DNA from: an uncultured Angelakisella sp.
Lineage (GTDB): Bacteria; Bacillota; Clostridia; Oscillospirales; Ruminococcaceae
Direction: 5' to 3'
Assembly: GCA_904420255.1 (NCBI GenBank)
Contig: CAJFUT010000098.1
Location: forward strand, 1 to 12,188
DNA: 12,188 nt
The notes under the pieces are model-generated. The model had not been told where the DNA came from. It searched no databases and saw only the letters and a list, made by a program, of their open reading frames with translations. The stretch's first letter is position 1. The number at the start of each line of letters is the position of its first letter. Below, piece after piece: positions 1 to 5,234 of the stretch. Made by a program: the position numbers and the translations under genes.

Positions 1-300
1 GTCCTCAAAATCGTAGGCCACCGGGTACTCCATCTGATACCCCGAGAGGAGGGCCCCCAGCTTCCGGGCCGAGGCCCGGGCCGCCTCAGGGGTCTTGTCG
101 TAGGCGTAAAGATAGGCCCCCCAGGGGAGCCCCGCTTCCCGCACCCCCTTCACGTTTTCCAGAAACCGCTGGTCCTGGGTCATCCCCCCCTGGTACCAGC
201 TCCACCCCGCACGGAGAATGGCGAAGCCCTTCCCCGCCGCCTTCACCCGCTTCCAGTCCACCGCCCCCTGATAGGCCGATACGTCGATGCCTTCCGTCAT
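1..300 (-). CDS. GH25 family lysozyme (N-terminal part, runs off the left edge)
   Basis: The minus strand from 300 reads 100 codons without a stop and continues past the window. The protein starts MTEGIDVSAYQGAVDWKRV, the DVSxYQGxxDW opening typical of glycoside hydrolase family 25 muramidases, which cut the N-acetylmuramyl-1,4-N-acetylglucosamine bond of peptidoglycan. Further family features follow: a FAILRAG beta strand (about residues 26-32), a GAYLYAYD strand (about 66-73), and YDFED at the edge, whose Asp97-x-Glu99 fits the catalytic DxE pair. The start is supported by a purine-rich AAGGGGAGAAGG ribosome binding site just upstream on the minus strand. No signal peptide is present, so export is either non-classical, by holin, or directed by domains beyond the window. 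The gene lies downstream of the M56/M23 operon but behind its terminator, so it is probably a separate transcript. The family call is firm; C-terminal wall-binding domains cannot be seen. Confidence 0.9.
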   Translation of the reverse strand, partial: MTEGIDVSAYQGAVDWKRVKAAGKGFAILRAGWSWYQGGMTQDQRFLENVKGVREAGLPWGAYLYAYDKTPEAARASARKLGALLSGYQMEYPVAYDFED

Positions 301-330
301 GGGCCTTCTCCCCTTTCCCTGTTTTCTGCC

Positions 331-360
331 ATTCTATGCCCCCGCCGCCGGGAGGGTGAA
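331..360 (-). promoter_or_regulatory. Possible sigma-A promoter of the GH25 gene
   Basis: On the minus strand TTCACC (360-355) and TAGAAT (336-331) are separated by 18 bases, followed by the gene start about 30 bases on. The -35 box is weak and the region is short, so this is only a candidate. Confidence 0.3.
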
Positions 361-367
361 AGGGCGT

Positions 368-398
368 AAAAAAGAAGCCCCGGAGGGGCTTCTTTTTT
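368..398 (-). terminator. Intrinsic terminator, symmetric, ends the BlaI-M56/M23 operon
   Basis: A perfect 14-bp stem (368-381 with 385-398) with a 3-base loop. The A-run on one side and T-run on the other make it functional in both directions. On the minus strand it lies 26 bases after the stop of the M56/M23 gene and would separate it from the GH25 gene. Confidence 0.9.
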
Positions 399-424
399 GT
401 ATCCCGGTTTTGTATCCCGGTGAA

Positions 425-2305
425 TCAGGGCCGGGTGCTGCCGATATAGTTCACCGGGTCCTGGGCCACGCCGCCGATCTTGATTTCGAAATGGCAGTGG
501 TTGCCGCTGGCGTTGCCGGTGCGCCCCACCAGGGCGATCAGGTCCCCCTGCTCCACATAGTCCCCCACCGACACCAGCACCTGGCTGCAGTGGGCGTAGC
601 GGGTAACCACACCGTCCCCGTGCTGGATGGTGACGCTTTTGCCGTAGGGCCACACCGAAACGTCGCTGGCGGCGGTCACCACCCCGGTGGCGGCAGCGTA
701 GATCTCGGTGCCGGCGTCGGCGGCGATATCCACCGCGTTGTGGCCGTAGTAGCCGTAAAAGCCGCAGGTGATGTAGCCGCCGTTCACCGGCCAGAGGAAG
801 CTGCCGTCCCAGGAAAGCCCCTCCAGGAGGGACTCCTCCTCGGATTTCCCCTCATCCTCCCCGGATTCTTCCCCGGCGTCCTCCGCCGGTTCCTCCTGGG
901 GCTCCTCCGCCGCTTCCCCGCCGCCATTCTCCCCTGCGGCCGCCTCCGCCTGGGCCGCTTCCTGGGCCGCCTGTTCCGCCGCCTCCCGGGCGGCCTGCTC
1001 GGCGGCCTGGCGGGCCGCTTCCTCAGCGGCTTCGGCCTCGGCCTCCGCCTGGGCCACCGCCGCCTGGACCTCGTCGGAAAGCACCACCTGCATCTGAAGG
1101 GGCTCCTGGTCCTGGGCGGGGACGTCGGTGGGGTTTGGCTGGGGAATCGCCTCAGGCTGGGAGGCCTCCCCGCTCCACAGCGCGGGGACCTCCCGGCTGC
1201 CGGCGCTTGCCACCACCGGGAGCTCCTCCCGGGAGAAAAGCTCCTGGAACACCGGGCCGGGGTTGGCCGCCGAGGAGCAGACCACCCCCACCGCCGCCAC
1301 CACCAGGCAGAGGGCGGCGGAAACCGCCCGGTCCAGGGGGGTGGCCCCGGCGGCGGCCCGCAGGAGGGAGAGGCGGCGCTTCAGCTCCTTCTTATCCATG
1401 GCCAGGAAGGCCCCCTGGGAGGCCGCCGGGCTTTTTTCCCGGCCCTCCCCGCTGCCCTGGGCCACGTCCAACAGCATCCTGCCGTACTTCCGCCTGCCCG
1501 AGGGGCTCATCCCCCGGGTGGTGCGCCGGTCGCAGCAGAGCTCGCAGCTCCGGTCCAGGTCCCGGAGCATCAGACGGGTCAGGGGGTTGAACCAATGGAT
1601 GGCCGCCACCACCAGGGCCGCCGCCTTGTACCACAGGTCCCGGCAGCGGTAGTGGGTCAGCTCGTGGCGGAGCATCATCTCCAGCTGGGAGTCGCTGTAG
1701 TCCTCCCGGGGGATCACCACCTTGGCCTTCCAGAGGCCCAGGAGCAGGGGGCTTTCCACACCGGGGCAGACCACCAGCTCCACCCGCCCCTGGGGGATCC
1801 CCGCCTCCGCCAGGGCCTCCTGGAACTTCTGATGGGCCCGCCCCTCGGGGCTGCAGGGGGCCGCGCATTTCTTCAGGGAGGCCCCCAGGCTGCGGTTATC
1901 CACCAGGCGCACCGCCAGGGTGAAAACCATCCCCAGGGCCCAGGCCCAGGCCAGCACCGGCATGGCCTGCTCCAGCCAGGCCGCCGCCAGCTGGAAAAAG
2001 CCGGGGGCCGCCGCCTCCGCCGCCCCCTGGACGGCCTGGGACGCCGCCGCCGAAGCCGGCGCCCCGGCGGAAGCGGCGCCGGAGGAAACCCCGGCGGAAG
2101 CCGCCTCCTTCCCCGCCCCGGCGGGCAGGGAGAAGGCAAAGGGCACCAGGTAAAGCACCAGGGGCAGGGTCCAGACGTAATAGTTCCAGCCGGTGCCCAG
2201 CCGGTCCTTCCACACCGCCTTGGCCCCCAGCACCAGCAGCGTCGCGGCGCTGCCGGCCAGGCTCAGGGAAACCACCAGGCGGAACAATCCTTCCAGCAAA
2301 GCCAT
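425..2305 (-). CDS. M56 membrane metalloprotease fused to an extracellular M23 peptidase
   Basis: A 626-residue protein. Hydrophobic segments lie at about 7-29, 43-60, 111-133 and 326-345. Between the third and fourth is the M56 (BlaR1/MecR1-type) zinc protease core: HELTH at 214-218 with a downstream SCELCCD (253-259) supplying a probable third ligand. After the fourth segment comes an Ala/Glu-rich, probably helical linker (about 410-490), then an M23/LytM domain (about 503-622) with complete zinc motifs: HNAVD (His522, Asp526) and HCH (His603, His605). By BlaR1 topology the M23 domain lies outside the cell and the M56 site inside. In BlaR1 the outer domain binds beta-lactam and the M56 site then triggers removal of BlaI; here a peptidoglycan-cutting or peptidoglycan-binding domain takes the sensor place. 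The gene starts 3 bases after the BlaI-type gene stop, so the two are co-transcribed. The domain calls are strong; the sensing role is inferred. Confidence 0.9.
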   Translation of the reverse strand: MALLEGLFRLVVSLSLAGSAATLLVLGAKAVWKDRLGTGWNYYVWTLPLVLYLVPFAFSLPAGAGKEAASAGVSSGAASAGAPASAAASQAVQGAAEAAAPGFFQLAAAWLEQAMPVLAWAWALGMVFTLAVRLVDNRSLGASLKKCAAPCSPEGRAHQKFQEALAEAGIPQGRVELVVCPGVESPLLLGLWKAKVVIPREDYSDSQLEMMLRHELTHYRCRDLWYKAAALVVAAIHWFNPLTRLMLRDLDRSCELCCDRRTTRGMSPSGRRKYGRMLLDVAQGSGEGREKSPAASQGAFLAMDKKELKRRLSLLRAAAGATPLDRAVSAALCLVVAAVGVVCSSAANPGPVFQELFSREELPVVASAGSREVPALWSGEASQPEAIPQPNPTDVPAQDQEPLQMQVVLSDEVQAAVAQAEAEAEAAEEAARQAAEQAAREAAEQAAQEAAQAEAAAGENGGGEAAEEPQEEPAEDAGEESGEDEGKSEEESLLEGLSWDGSFLWPVNGGYITCGFYGYYGHNAVDIAADAGTEIYAAATGVVTAASDVSVWPYGKSVTIQHGDGVVTRYAHCSQVLVSVGDYVEQGDLIALVGRTGNASGNHCHFEIKIGGVAQDPVNYIGSTRP

Positions 2306-2308
2306 GGG

Positions 2309-2668
2309 TCATTTCCCCCCTTCAAACCAGCGGCGGAGCTCCTCCAGCTCCTGATCCTCGATCTCCCCCGGCGCGCAGAGGGCCGCGAACAGGCTGCGGT
2401 AGGAGCCGCCGTGGATCTGCTCCACAAAGCTCCGGGTTTCCTGGCGGCGGTACTCCTCCCGGCTGAAGGCGGCCTGGTAGAGGTTTTGCCGCCCGGCCTT
2501 CTTGACGGTGAGGCAGCCCTTTTCCTCCAGGCGGGACAAAAAGGTAAGGAGGGTGGTGGCCTTCCAGCCCGTATCGGCCAGGCGCTCCATGAGCCAGGCC
2601 GTGGTGACGGGGCCGCCCCCCTCCCAGATGAGATTCATGATCTTCATTTCCGAATCGGATATTTTCAT
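2309..2668 (-). CDS. BlaI/MecI/CopY family transcriptional repressor
   Basis: A 119-residue protein, the usual family length. It opens MKISDSEMKIMNLIWEGG, the first helix of the BlaI winged-helix domain, followed by the recognition helix around WKATTLLTFLSRLEEKG (about 35-51) and the wing with KAGRQNLYQA (about 57-66). The C-terminal half (about 72-119) is the dimerisation part, also the place where family members are inactivated by proteolysis. The ATG at 2668 is preceded by GGGAGGAAG at good spacing. It is first in an operon with the M56/M23 gene. Two dyads in its promoter match what BlaI-type dimers bind, so it most likely represses its own operon until the M56 protease is activated. No beta-lactamase or copper gene is adjacent, so the signal is probably wall damage or turnover rather than copper; that last point is inference. 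Confidence 0.92.
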   Translation of the reverse strand: MKISDSEMKIMNLIWEGGGPVTTAWLMERLADTGWKATTLLTFLSRLEEKGCLTVKKAGRQNLYQAAFSREEYRRQETRSFVEQIHGGSYRSLFAALCAPGEIEDQELEELRRWFEGGK

Positions 2669-2692
2669 CGTTCCGCTTCCTCCCGGATGTTG

Positions 2693-2709
2693 TTCTACAG
2701 GATGTGGAA
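2693..2709. promoter_or_regulatory. BlaI-type operator 2, just after the transcription start
   Basis: The 17-bp dyad TTCTACAGGATGTGGAA is centred on 2701 and shares the left half-site TTCTACA with operator 1. Centres are 34 bp apart, about three helical turns, so two dimers would sit on the same DNA face. Confidence 0.65.
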
Positions 2710-2725
2710 TGTTGCCGCAGGCTTT

Positions 2726-2754
2726 ATTCTACATTATGTAAAACTTTTTGTCAA
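2726..2754 (-). promoter_or_regulatory. Sigma-A promoter of the BlaI-M56/M23 operon
   Basis: On the minus strand a consensus TTGACA (2754-2749) is followed after exactly 17 bases by TAGAAT (2731-2726). Transcription should start near 2719, about 50 bases before the BlaI-type gene. The proximal operator dyad lies between the two boxes and overlaps the -10. Confidence 0.85.
2727..2743. promoter_or_regulatory. BlaI-type operator 1, inside the promoter
   Basis: The 17-bp dyad TTCTACATTATGTAAAA is centred on 2735 with seven of eight base pairs matching. The TACA...TGTA core is the known hallmark of BlaI/MecI operators. It lies between -35 and -10, where binding would block polymerase. Confidence 0.75.
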
Positions 2755-2826
2755 CCCCAGGCGGCCCTGGCGCGGTTTTCCAGGGCGGGCGGCCCTCCAT
2801 GGGCCAAAGAATATCATCCCATCCCC

Positions 2827-2855
2827 GGGTGACGGGCGGATGAACGGCGGGTGAA
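2827..2855 (+). promoter_or_regulatory. Three 11-bp-phased direct repeats upstream of the promoter
   Basis: GGGTGAC (2827-2833), GGATGAA (2838-2844) and GGGTGAA (2849-2855) follow each other at exact 11-bp intervals and end 14 bases before the -35 box. Direct repeats at this period are the usual target layout of OmpR/PhoB-type response regulators. The regulator itself is not in the window. Confidence 0.45.
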
Positions 2856-2869
2856 TCTTTGGGGCGCGA

Positions 2870-2897
2870 TTGACAGCCGCCGCCTGCGTGGTATAAT
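2870..2897 (+). promoter_or_regulatory. Strong sigma-A promoter with extended -10
   Basis: Perfect TTGACA (2870-2875) and perfect TATAAT (2892-2897) with a 16-bp spacer and TGG immediately before the -10, which makes an extended -10. Transcription would start near 2904 and give a leader of about 280 bases before the sorted peptide gene. Confidence 0.8.
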
Positions 2898-2921
2898 AGC
2901 CTTAACGGGCTATTATACCAC
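2888..2921. repeat. Perfect 14-bp inverted repeat carrying a -10 box in each arm
   Basis: GTGGTATAATAGCC (2888-2901) and its exact complement (2908-2921) are separated by 6 bases. Each arm contains TGGTATAAT, so an extended -10 faces right and another faces left. A related direct copy, GTGGTATAATAGC, begins at 3001; that copy together with the 2909-2922 arm forms a second perfect 14-bp inverted pair (2909-2922 with 3000-3013). Confidence 0.75.
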
Positions 2922-2940
2922 ATTGTTTTAAAAGCCCTTT

Positions 2941-3110
2941 TCCTCGTCCCCTGTGGGGACAACCGGAAAAGATGGCCCATACCACAACCGCTTTGCGCTT
3001 GTGGTATAATAGCTTTATCGGCTTATCCTTTTATCCGCGCGCCCGTTCCCCGTCCCTGGGGGGCGGCCGAAAAAGACAGACCATGCCGCAGCCCCTTGGG
3101 CCTGCGGGAA
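2941..3110 (+). repeat. Tandem pair of divergent hairpin elements
   Basis: Bases 2941-3007 and 3047-3110 align end to end with about one gap after the first loop; most differences are A/G or C/T exchanges. Each copy has a GTCCC...GGGG hairpin (2946-2960; 3050-3066), a CCGRAAAAGA spacer, and a second hairpin (2979-3007; 3085-3108). The second stem keeps its pairing while its bases change: ACCACAA/TTGTGGT in the first copy, GCCGCAG/CTGCGG in the second. It may be a structured RNA or a palindromic protein site. Confidence 0.6.
3003..3010 (+). promoter_or_regulatory. Second candidate promoter, extended -10 without a clear -35
   Basis: GGTATAAT with TG placed to give TGGTATAAT (3002-3010) repeats the -10 of the first promoter. 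No TTGACA-like box is visible 16-18 bases upstream, where half of a hairpin (2979-2987) lies instead. It may be a weak or activator-dependent start, or only a duplicate of the first site. Confidence 0.4.
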
Positions 3111-3182
3111 ATGACGATATTTCAGCGCCTTTCCCCCGTCCCTGGGGAGGATGCCATGATTCATGATGAAGGAGTAGAAACC

Positions 3183-3368
3183 ATGAGATTATTCGGAACG
3201 CTTCTGGCTGCCGCTGCCCTGCTCTGGGGGAGCGTCCCCGCCTTCGCCCAGGAGGCTGTGGCCAACCCCTCCACCGGGGACAACAGCATGGTCACCCTGG
3301 CCCTTGTGATTATGGGTATCGCCGCCGTGGTGATTGTGGCGGTGCTTTTCTTCACCCGGAAAAAATGA
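3183..3368 (+). CDS. Minimal secreted peptide with NPxTG sortase sorting signal
   Basis: A 61-residue protein. The ATG at 3183 is chosen because AAGGAG (3169-3174) lies 8 bases upstream and a perfect signal peptide follows (MRLFGTLLAAAALLWGSVPA-FA, cleavage after about Ala22). Upstream in-frame starts would only add leader sequence without a binding site. Right after the cleavage site comes QEAVA and then NPSTGDNS (28-35), a hydrophobic stretch (about 37-57) and the positive tail RKK. Motif, membrane segment and tail together are the standard sortase sorting signal, in the NPxTG form often linked with sortase B-type enzymes. If both cuts occur, only about nine residues would be left on the wall. 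It may instead stay as a small membrane protein. There is no sortase gene in the window. It is followed by its own terminator. Confidence 0.8.
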   Translation: MRLFGTLLAAAALLWGSVPAFAQEAVANPSTGDNSMVTLALVIMGIAAVVIVAVLFFTRKK

Positions 3369-3373
3369 CCCGG

Positions 3374-3410
3374 CCCGCCCTCCCTGCCGACAGGGGAGGG
3401 CGGCTTTTTT
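3374..3410 (+). terminator. Intrinsic terminator of the sorted peptide gene
   Basis: A 10-bp perfect GC stem (3375-3384 with 3394-3403), then C and six T (3405-3410). It begins only 6 bases after the stop codon, so the LysR gene that follows should have its own start of transcription. Confidence 0.9.
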
Positions 3411-3498
3411 CTTCCGCCGGAACCGGCTCCCCGCGGCCGCTTCCCCCGGCAAGCCCGGATTTCAGCTATGCTCCCCACTGGGAAAAGGAGGTTCCTTC

Positions 3499-4386
3499 AT
3501 GGTGGACCATAAGCTCATCACCCTTCTGGCCCTGGTGGAGGCCGGCAGCTATACCCAGGCCGCCCGCAGCCTCAACCTGACCCAGCCCGCCGTCAGCCAC
3601 CACATCCGGCAGCTGGAGGAGGAGCTGGGGGTGCGCATCTTCGCCCGGCGCTCCAGGGCCCTGAAGCTCACCCCCGCGGGGCGGATCCTTCTGAAATACG
3701 CCCGGCAGGCCTCCGCCCTTTACACCGGCCTCCTCCAGGACCTGGAGGCCCAGCGGGCCGGCGTGGCCCACGTGGTGGTGGGCATCACCCCCTCGGTGGA
3801 GGAAACCCTGGCCCCCTGGGTGATGGCCTCCTACTGCGCCTCCCACCCCGACAGCAGGATCACCATTTTCTCCGATTCCCCGGACAGCCTCTGCCTCCGC
3901 CTTCGGACCCATGAGCTGGACATGGCCATCGCCGAGGGGCCGGTGTCGGCGGAGGGGCTGGTTTCGGTGCATCTGGACACCGACCGCCTCTGCCTGGTGG
4001 CCTCCCCGGAGCATCCCCTGGCGAAGGCGGGCGGCGCCACCCTGGCCGGCCTCAAGAAGGAGCGGCTCATCCTCCGCACCCCCCAGGCCGAGGCCAGGAG
4101 GCTGCTGGACGATTCCCTGGCCCGCCGCTCCGACAGCATCGGCAATTTCCATGTGATCCTGGAAACCGACAGCCTGGGCACCATCCGGGAGCTGGTGGCC
4201 TCCGGCCTGGGGGTGTCCATCCTGCCTCTCAGCGCCTGCCGGGAGGCTCTCCGCTCCGGGGTCCTCACCGAGGTCCCCATCCGGGATTTCCACCTGGCCC
4301 GGGAAATCTGCATCCTCCACACCCCGGATTTCTCCCGCCCGGAGCTGCTGGAGGAGCTGCGGCGGATCTATCTGGCCGGCGGCTGA
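3499..4386 (+). CDS. LysR family transcriptional regulator
   Basis: A 295-residue protein, the normal LysR length. The ATG at 3499 follows AAGGAGG (3485-3491) at 7 bases and gives the usual LysR start, MVDHKLITLLALVEAGSYTQ; the reading frame is open further upstream but has no binding site there. The winged helix occupies about 1-60, with AARSLNLTQPAVSHHIRQLE (about 21-40) as the helix-turn-helix and the long linker helix after it. The substrate-binding part (about 90-290) has the two-lobe pattern, with LVSVHLDTDRLCLVASPEHPL (about 154-174) in the first crossing and ETDSLGTIRELVASGLGVSILP (about 221-242) as the family's typical effector-site stretch. It sits between two terminators, not divergent from any gene, so its targets cannot be named. 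I saw no clear promoter in the 88 bases upstream. Confidence 0.93.
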   Translation: MVDHKLITLLALVEAGSYTQAARSLNLTQPAVSHHIRQLEEELGVRIFARRSRALKLTPAGRILLKYARQASALYTGLLQDLEAQRAGVAHVVVGITPSVEETLAPWVMASYCASHPDSRITIFSDSPDSLCLRLRTHELDMAIAEGPVSAEGLVSVHLDTDRLCLVASPEHPLAKAGGATLAGLKKERLILRTPQAEARRLLDDSLARRSDSIGNFHVILETDSLGTIRELVASGLGVSILPLSACREALRSGVLTEVPIRDFHLAREICILHTPDFSRPELLEELRRIYLAGG

Positions 4387-4404
4387 CGCCGGCCGTTTCT
4401 TTTT
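4374..4404 (+). terminator. Intrinsic terminator overlapping the LysR stop codon
   Basis: GGCCGGC (4374-4380) pairs with GCCGGCC (4388-4394), extendable by one G-C pair, and is followed by GTTTCTTTTT. The stem starts inside the last codons and the stop codon sits in the loop. Confidence 0.75.
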
Positions 4405-4426
4405 CCGCTCCGCAAAGGTTCTTTGC

Positions 4427-4455
4427 TTTACAGCCTGCGGGGGCCGTGATACCCT
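4427..4455 (+). promoter_or_regulatory. Candidate promoter of the XRE gene
   Basis: TTTACA (4427-4432) and TACCCT (4450-4455) are 17 bases apart. The -10 is poor, and the implied leader is only about 17 bases long, so the ribosome binding site would lie at its very end. Low confidence. Confidence 0.3.
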
Positions 4456-4478
4456 GGAAGGGAAGGGAGGCGCCATTG

Positions 4479-5099
4479 ATGAACGACATCGCAAAAAACA
4501 TCCGCCTTTTCCGGAGCCGGGAAGGGCTGACCCAGGAGGACCTGGGAGGACGGCTCCAGGTGACCCGCCAGACCGTTTCCAGCTGGGAGCGGGGCCAGAG
4601 CCTCCCCGATGTGGAGATGCTGGCCCGGATCGCCGGGGCCCTGGGGGTGGGAATCACCCAGCTGATTTACGGGGAGCAATACGAAAGCGAATACGCCCGG
4701 GGGCGGGACCGCCGGATCCGGGCGGCCCTGCTGCTGGGGGGCGCCCTGGCCCTGGCCCTTCTCCTGGCCCTCGGGATGGAGGAAGCGGCCCGGGACGCCT
4801 ACTACCGCTTTGACATCACCCCCCTCCGGGTCTTTTATCCGGCGCGGATGGCCTGCTTCCTCCTGGCCGGGGCCTTTGCCCCCGCCCTGCTGGCCGTCTG
4901 GAAGGACATCCGGGTCCGCAGCCTTCGGGTCCGCCGGTGCCTGCTTCTGGCAGGCGCGCTGCTCCTCCTTCCGGGGATCGGGGCGGCCCTCTGCCTCTTT
5001 GGCCTGCCCATTGCCGGGGCCTGGACCGTCCGCCTCCTGGACGCCCCCTGGCTCCAGCTCCTGCCGGGGGTTCTTCTCTGGCTGGGGCTCAGCCGGTAG
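4479..5099 (+). CDS. Membrane-anchored XRE family (HTH) regulator
   Basis: A 206-residue protein from the ATG at 4479, chosen over an ATG 33 bases upstream because AAGGGAGG (4463-4470) is well placed and the Cro/C1-type domain then begins at once: MNDIAKNIRLFRSREGLTQE. The helix-turn-helix covers about 5-62, with LTQEDLGGRLQVTRQTVSSW (about 17-36) the DNA-contacting part and GQSLPDVEMLARIA the usual fourth helix. A basic stretch (RGRDRRIR, about 74-81) precedes four hydrophobic segments at about 80-99, 120-140, 153-176 and 182-203. Such membrane-bound XRE regulators are common in Firmicutes, often read membrane or envelope state, and usually act on neighbouring genes; their signals are mostly unknown. 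Here the gene is alone between terminators. The fold is sure, the role is not known. Confidence 0.88.
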   Translation: MNDIAKNIRLFRSREGLTQEDLGGRLQVTRQTVSSWERGQSLPDVEMLARIAGALGVGITQLIYGEQYESEYARGRDRRIRAALLLGGALALALLLALGMEEAARDAYYRFDITPLRVFYPARMACFLLAGAFAPALLAVWKDIRVRSLRVRRCLLLAGALLLLPGIGAALCLFGLPIAGAWTVRLLDAPWLQLLPGVLLWLGLSR

Positions 5100-5155
5100 G
5101 GGGCCCCTCCCTTTCCTCCTTTTCCCCTTGATCTGATACAATACATATTATAAGG

Positions 5156-5173
5156 AAAAAGCCGCCTGGCGGC
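5156..5173 (-). terminator. Intrinsic terminator of the divergent LysR gene (minus strand)
   Basis: On the minus strand GCCGCCAGGCGGC (5173-5161) forms a tight hairpin and is followed by TTTTTCC (5160-5154). It lies about 60 bases past the stop of the LysR gene that ends at 5235. Confidence 0.7.
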
Positions 5174-5193
5174 ACCGAGCCCAGTTGGGGCAA

Positions 5194-5216
5194 GGATCGC
5201 CGGGCGGTCCTTTTTT
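5194..5216 (+). terminator. Intrinsic terminator of the XRE gene
   Basis: GGATCGC (5194-5200) pairs with GCGGTCC (5204-5210) including one wobble pair, 3-base loop, followed by six T (5211-5216). It is 95 bases after the XRE stop codon. Confidence 0.75.
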
Positions 5217-5234
5217 GCGGGCGGGGCCTTCCCC

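Larger units (their letters stand above)
2755..3182 (+). promoter_or_regulatory. Long non-coding regulatory and leader region of the sorted peptide gene
   Basis: These 428 bases hold no gene I can support. They contain, in order: two perfect short hairpins (2764-2786 and 2791-2805), three phased GGRTGAM heptamers (2827-2855), a consensus promoter at 2870-2897 whose -10 is part of a perfect 14-bp inverted repeat (2888-2921), a second extended -10 at 3003-3010, and two divergent copies of a hairpin-rich element (about 2888-3007 and 3001-3110). A third partial copy of its first hairpin (3131-3148) sits next to the ribosome binding site. This is a very elaborate leader for a 61-residue product. 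Confidence 0.7.

Noticed and set aside
287..2854. An 855-codon open frame on the plus strand over the BlaI-M56/M23 operon
   Set aside because: It is antisense to two clear genes with recognised catalytic motifs, is low-complexity Gly/Pro/Arg-rich, and has no ribosome binding site.
2972..3166. A 64-codon frame in the leader of the sorted peptide gene
   Set aside because: There is no Shine-Dalgarno before the ATG, and it reads through both hairpin copies and a promoter box.
3096..3182. Upstream ATG giving a 90-residue form of the sorted peptide
   Set aside because: It would bury the signal peptide behind 29 extra residues and has no binding site, while AAGGAG stands 8 bases before the ATG at 3183.
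5128..5216. A possible small RNA with TTGATC/TATTAT boxes and a terminator after the XRE gene
   Set aside because: The boxes are only 12 bases apart, too close for a sigma-A promoter, and the hairpins are explained as terminators of the two converging genes.
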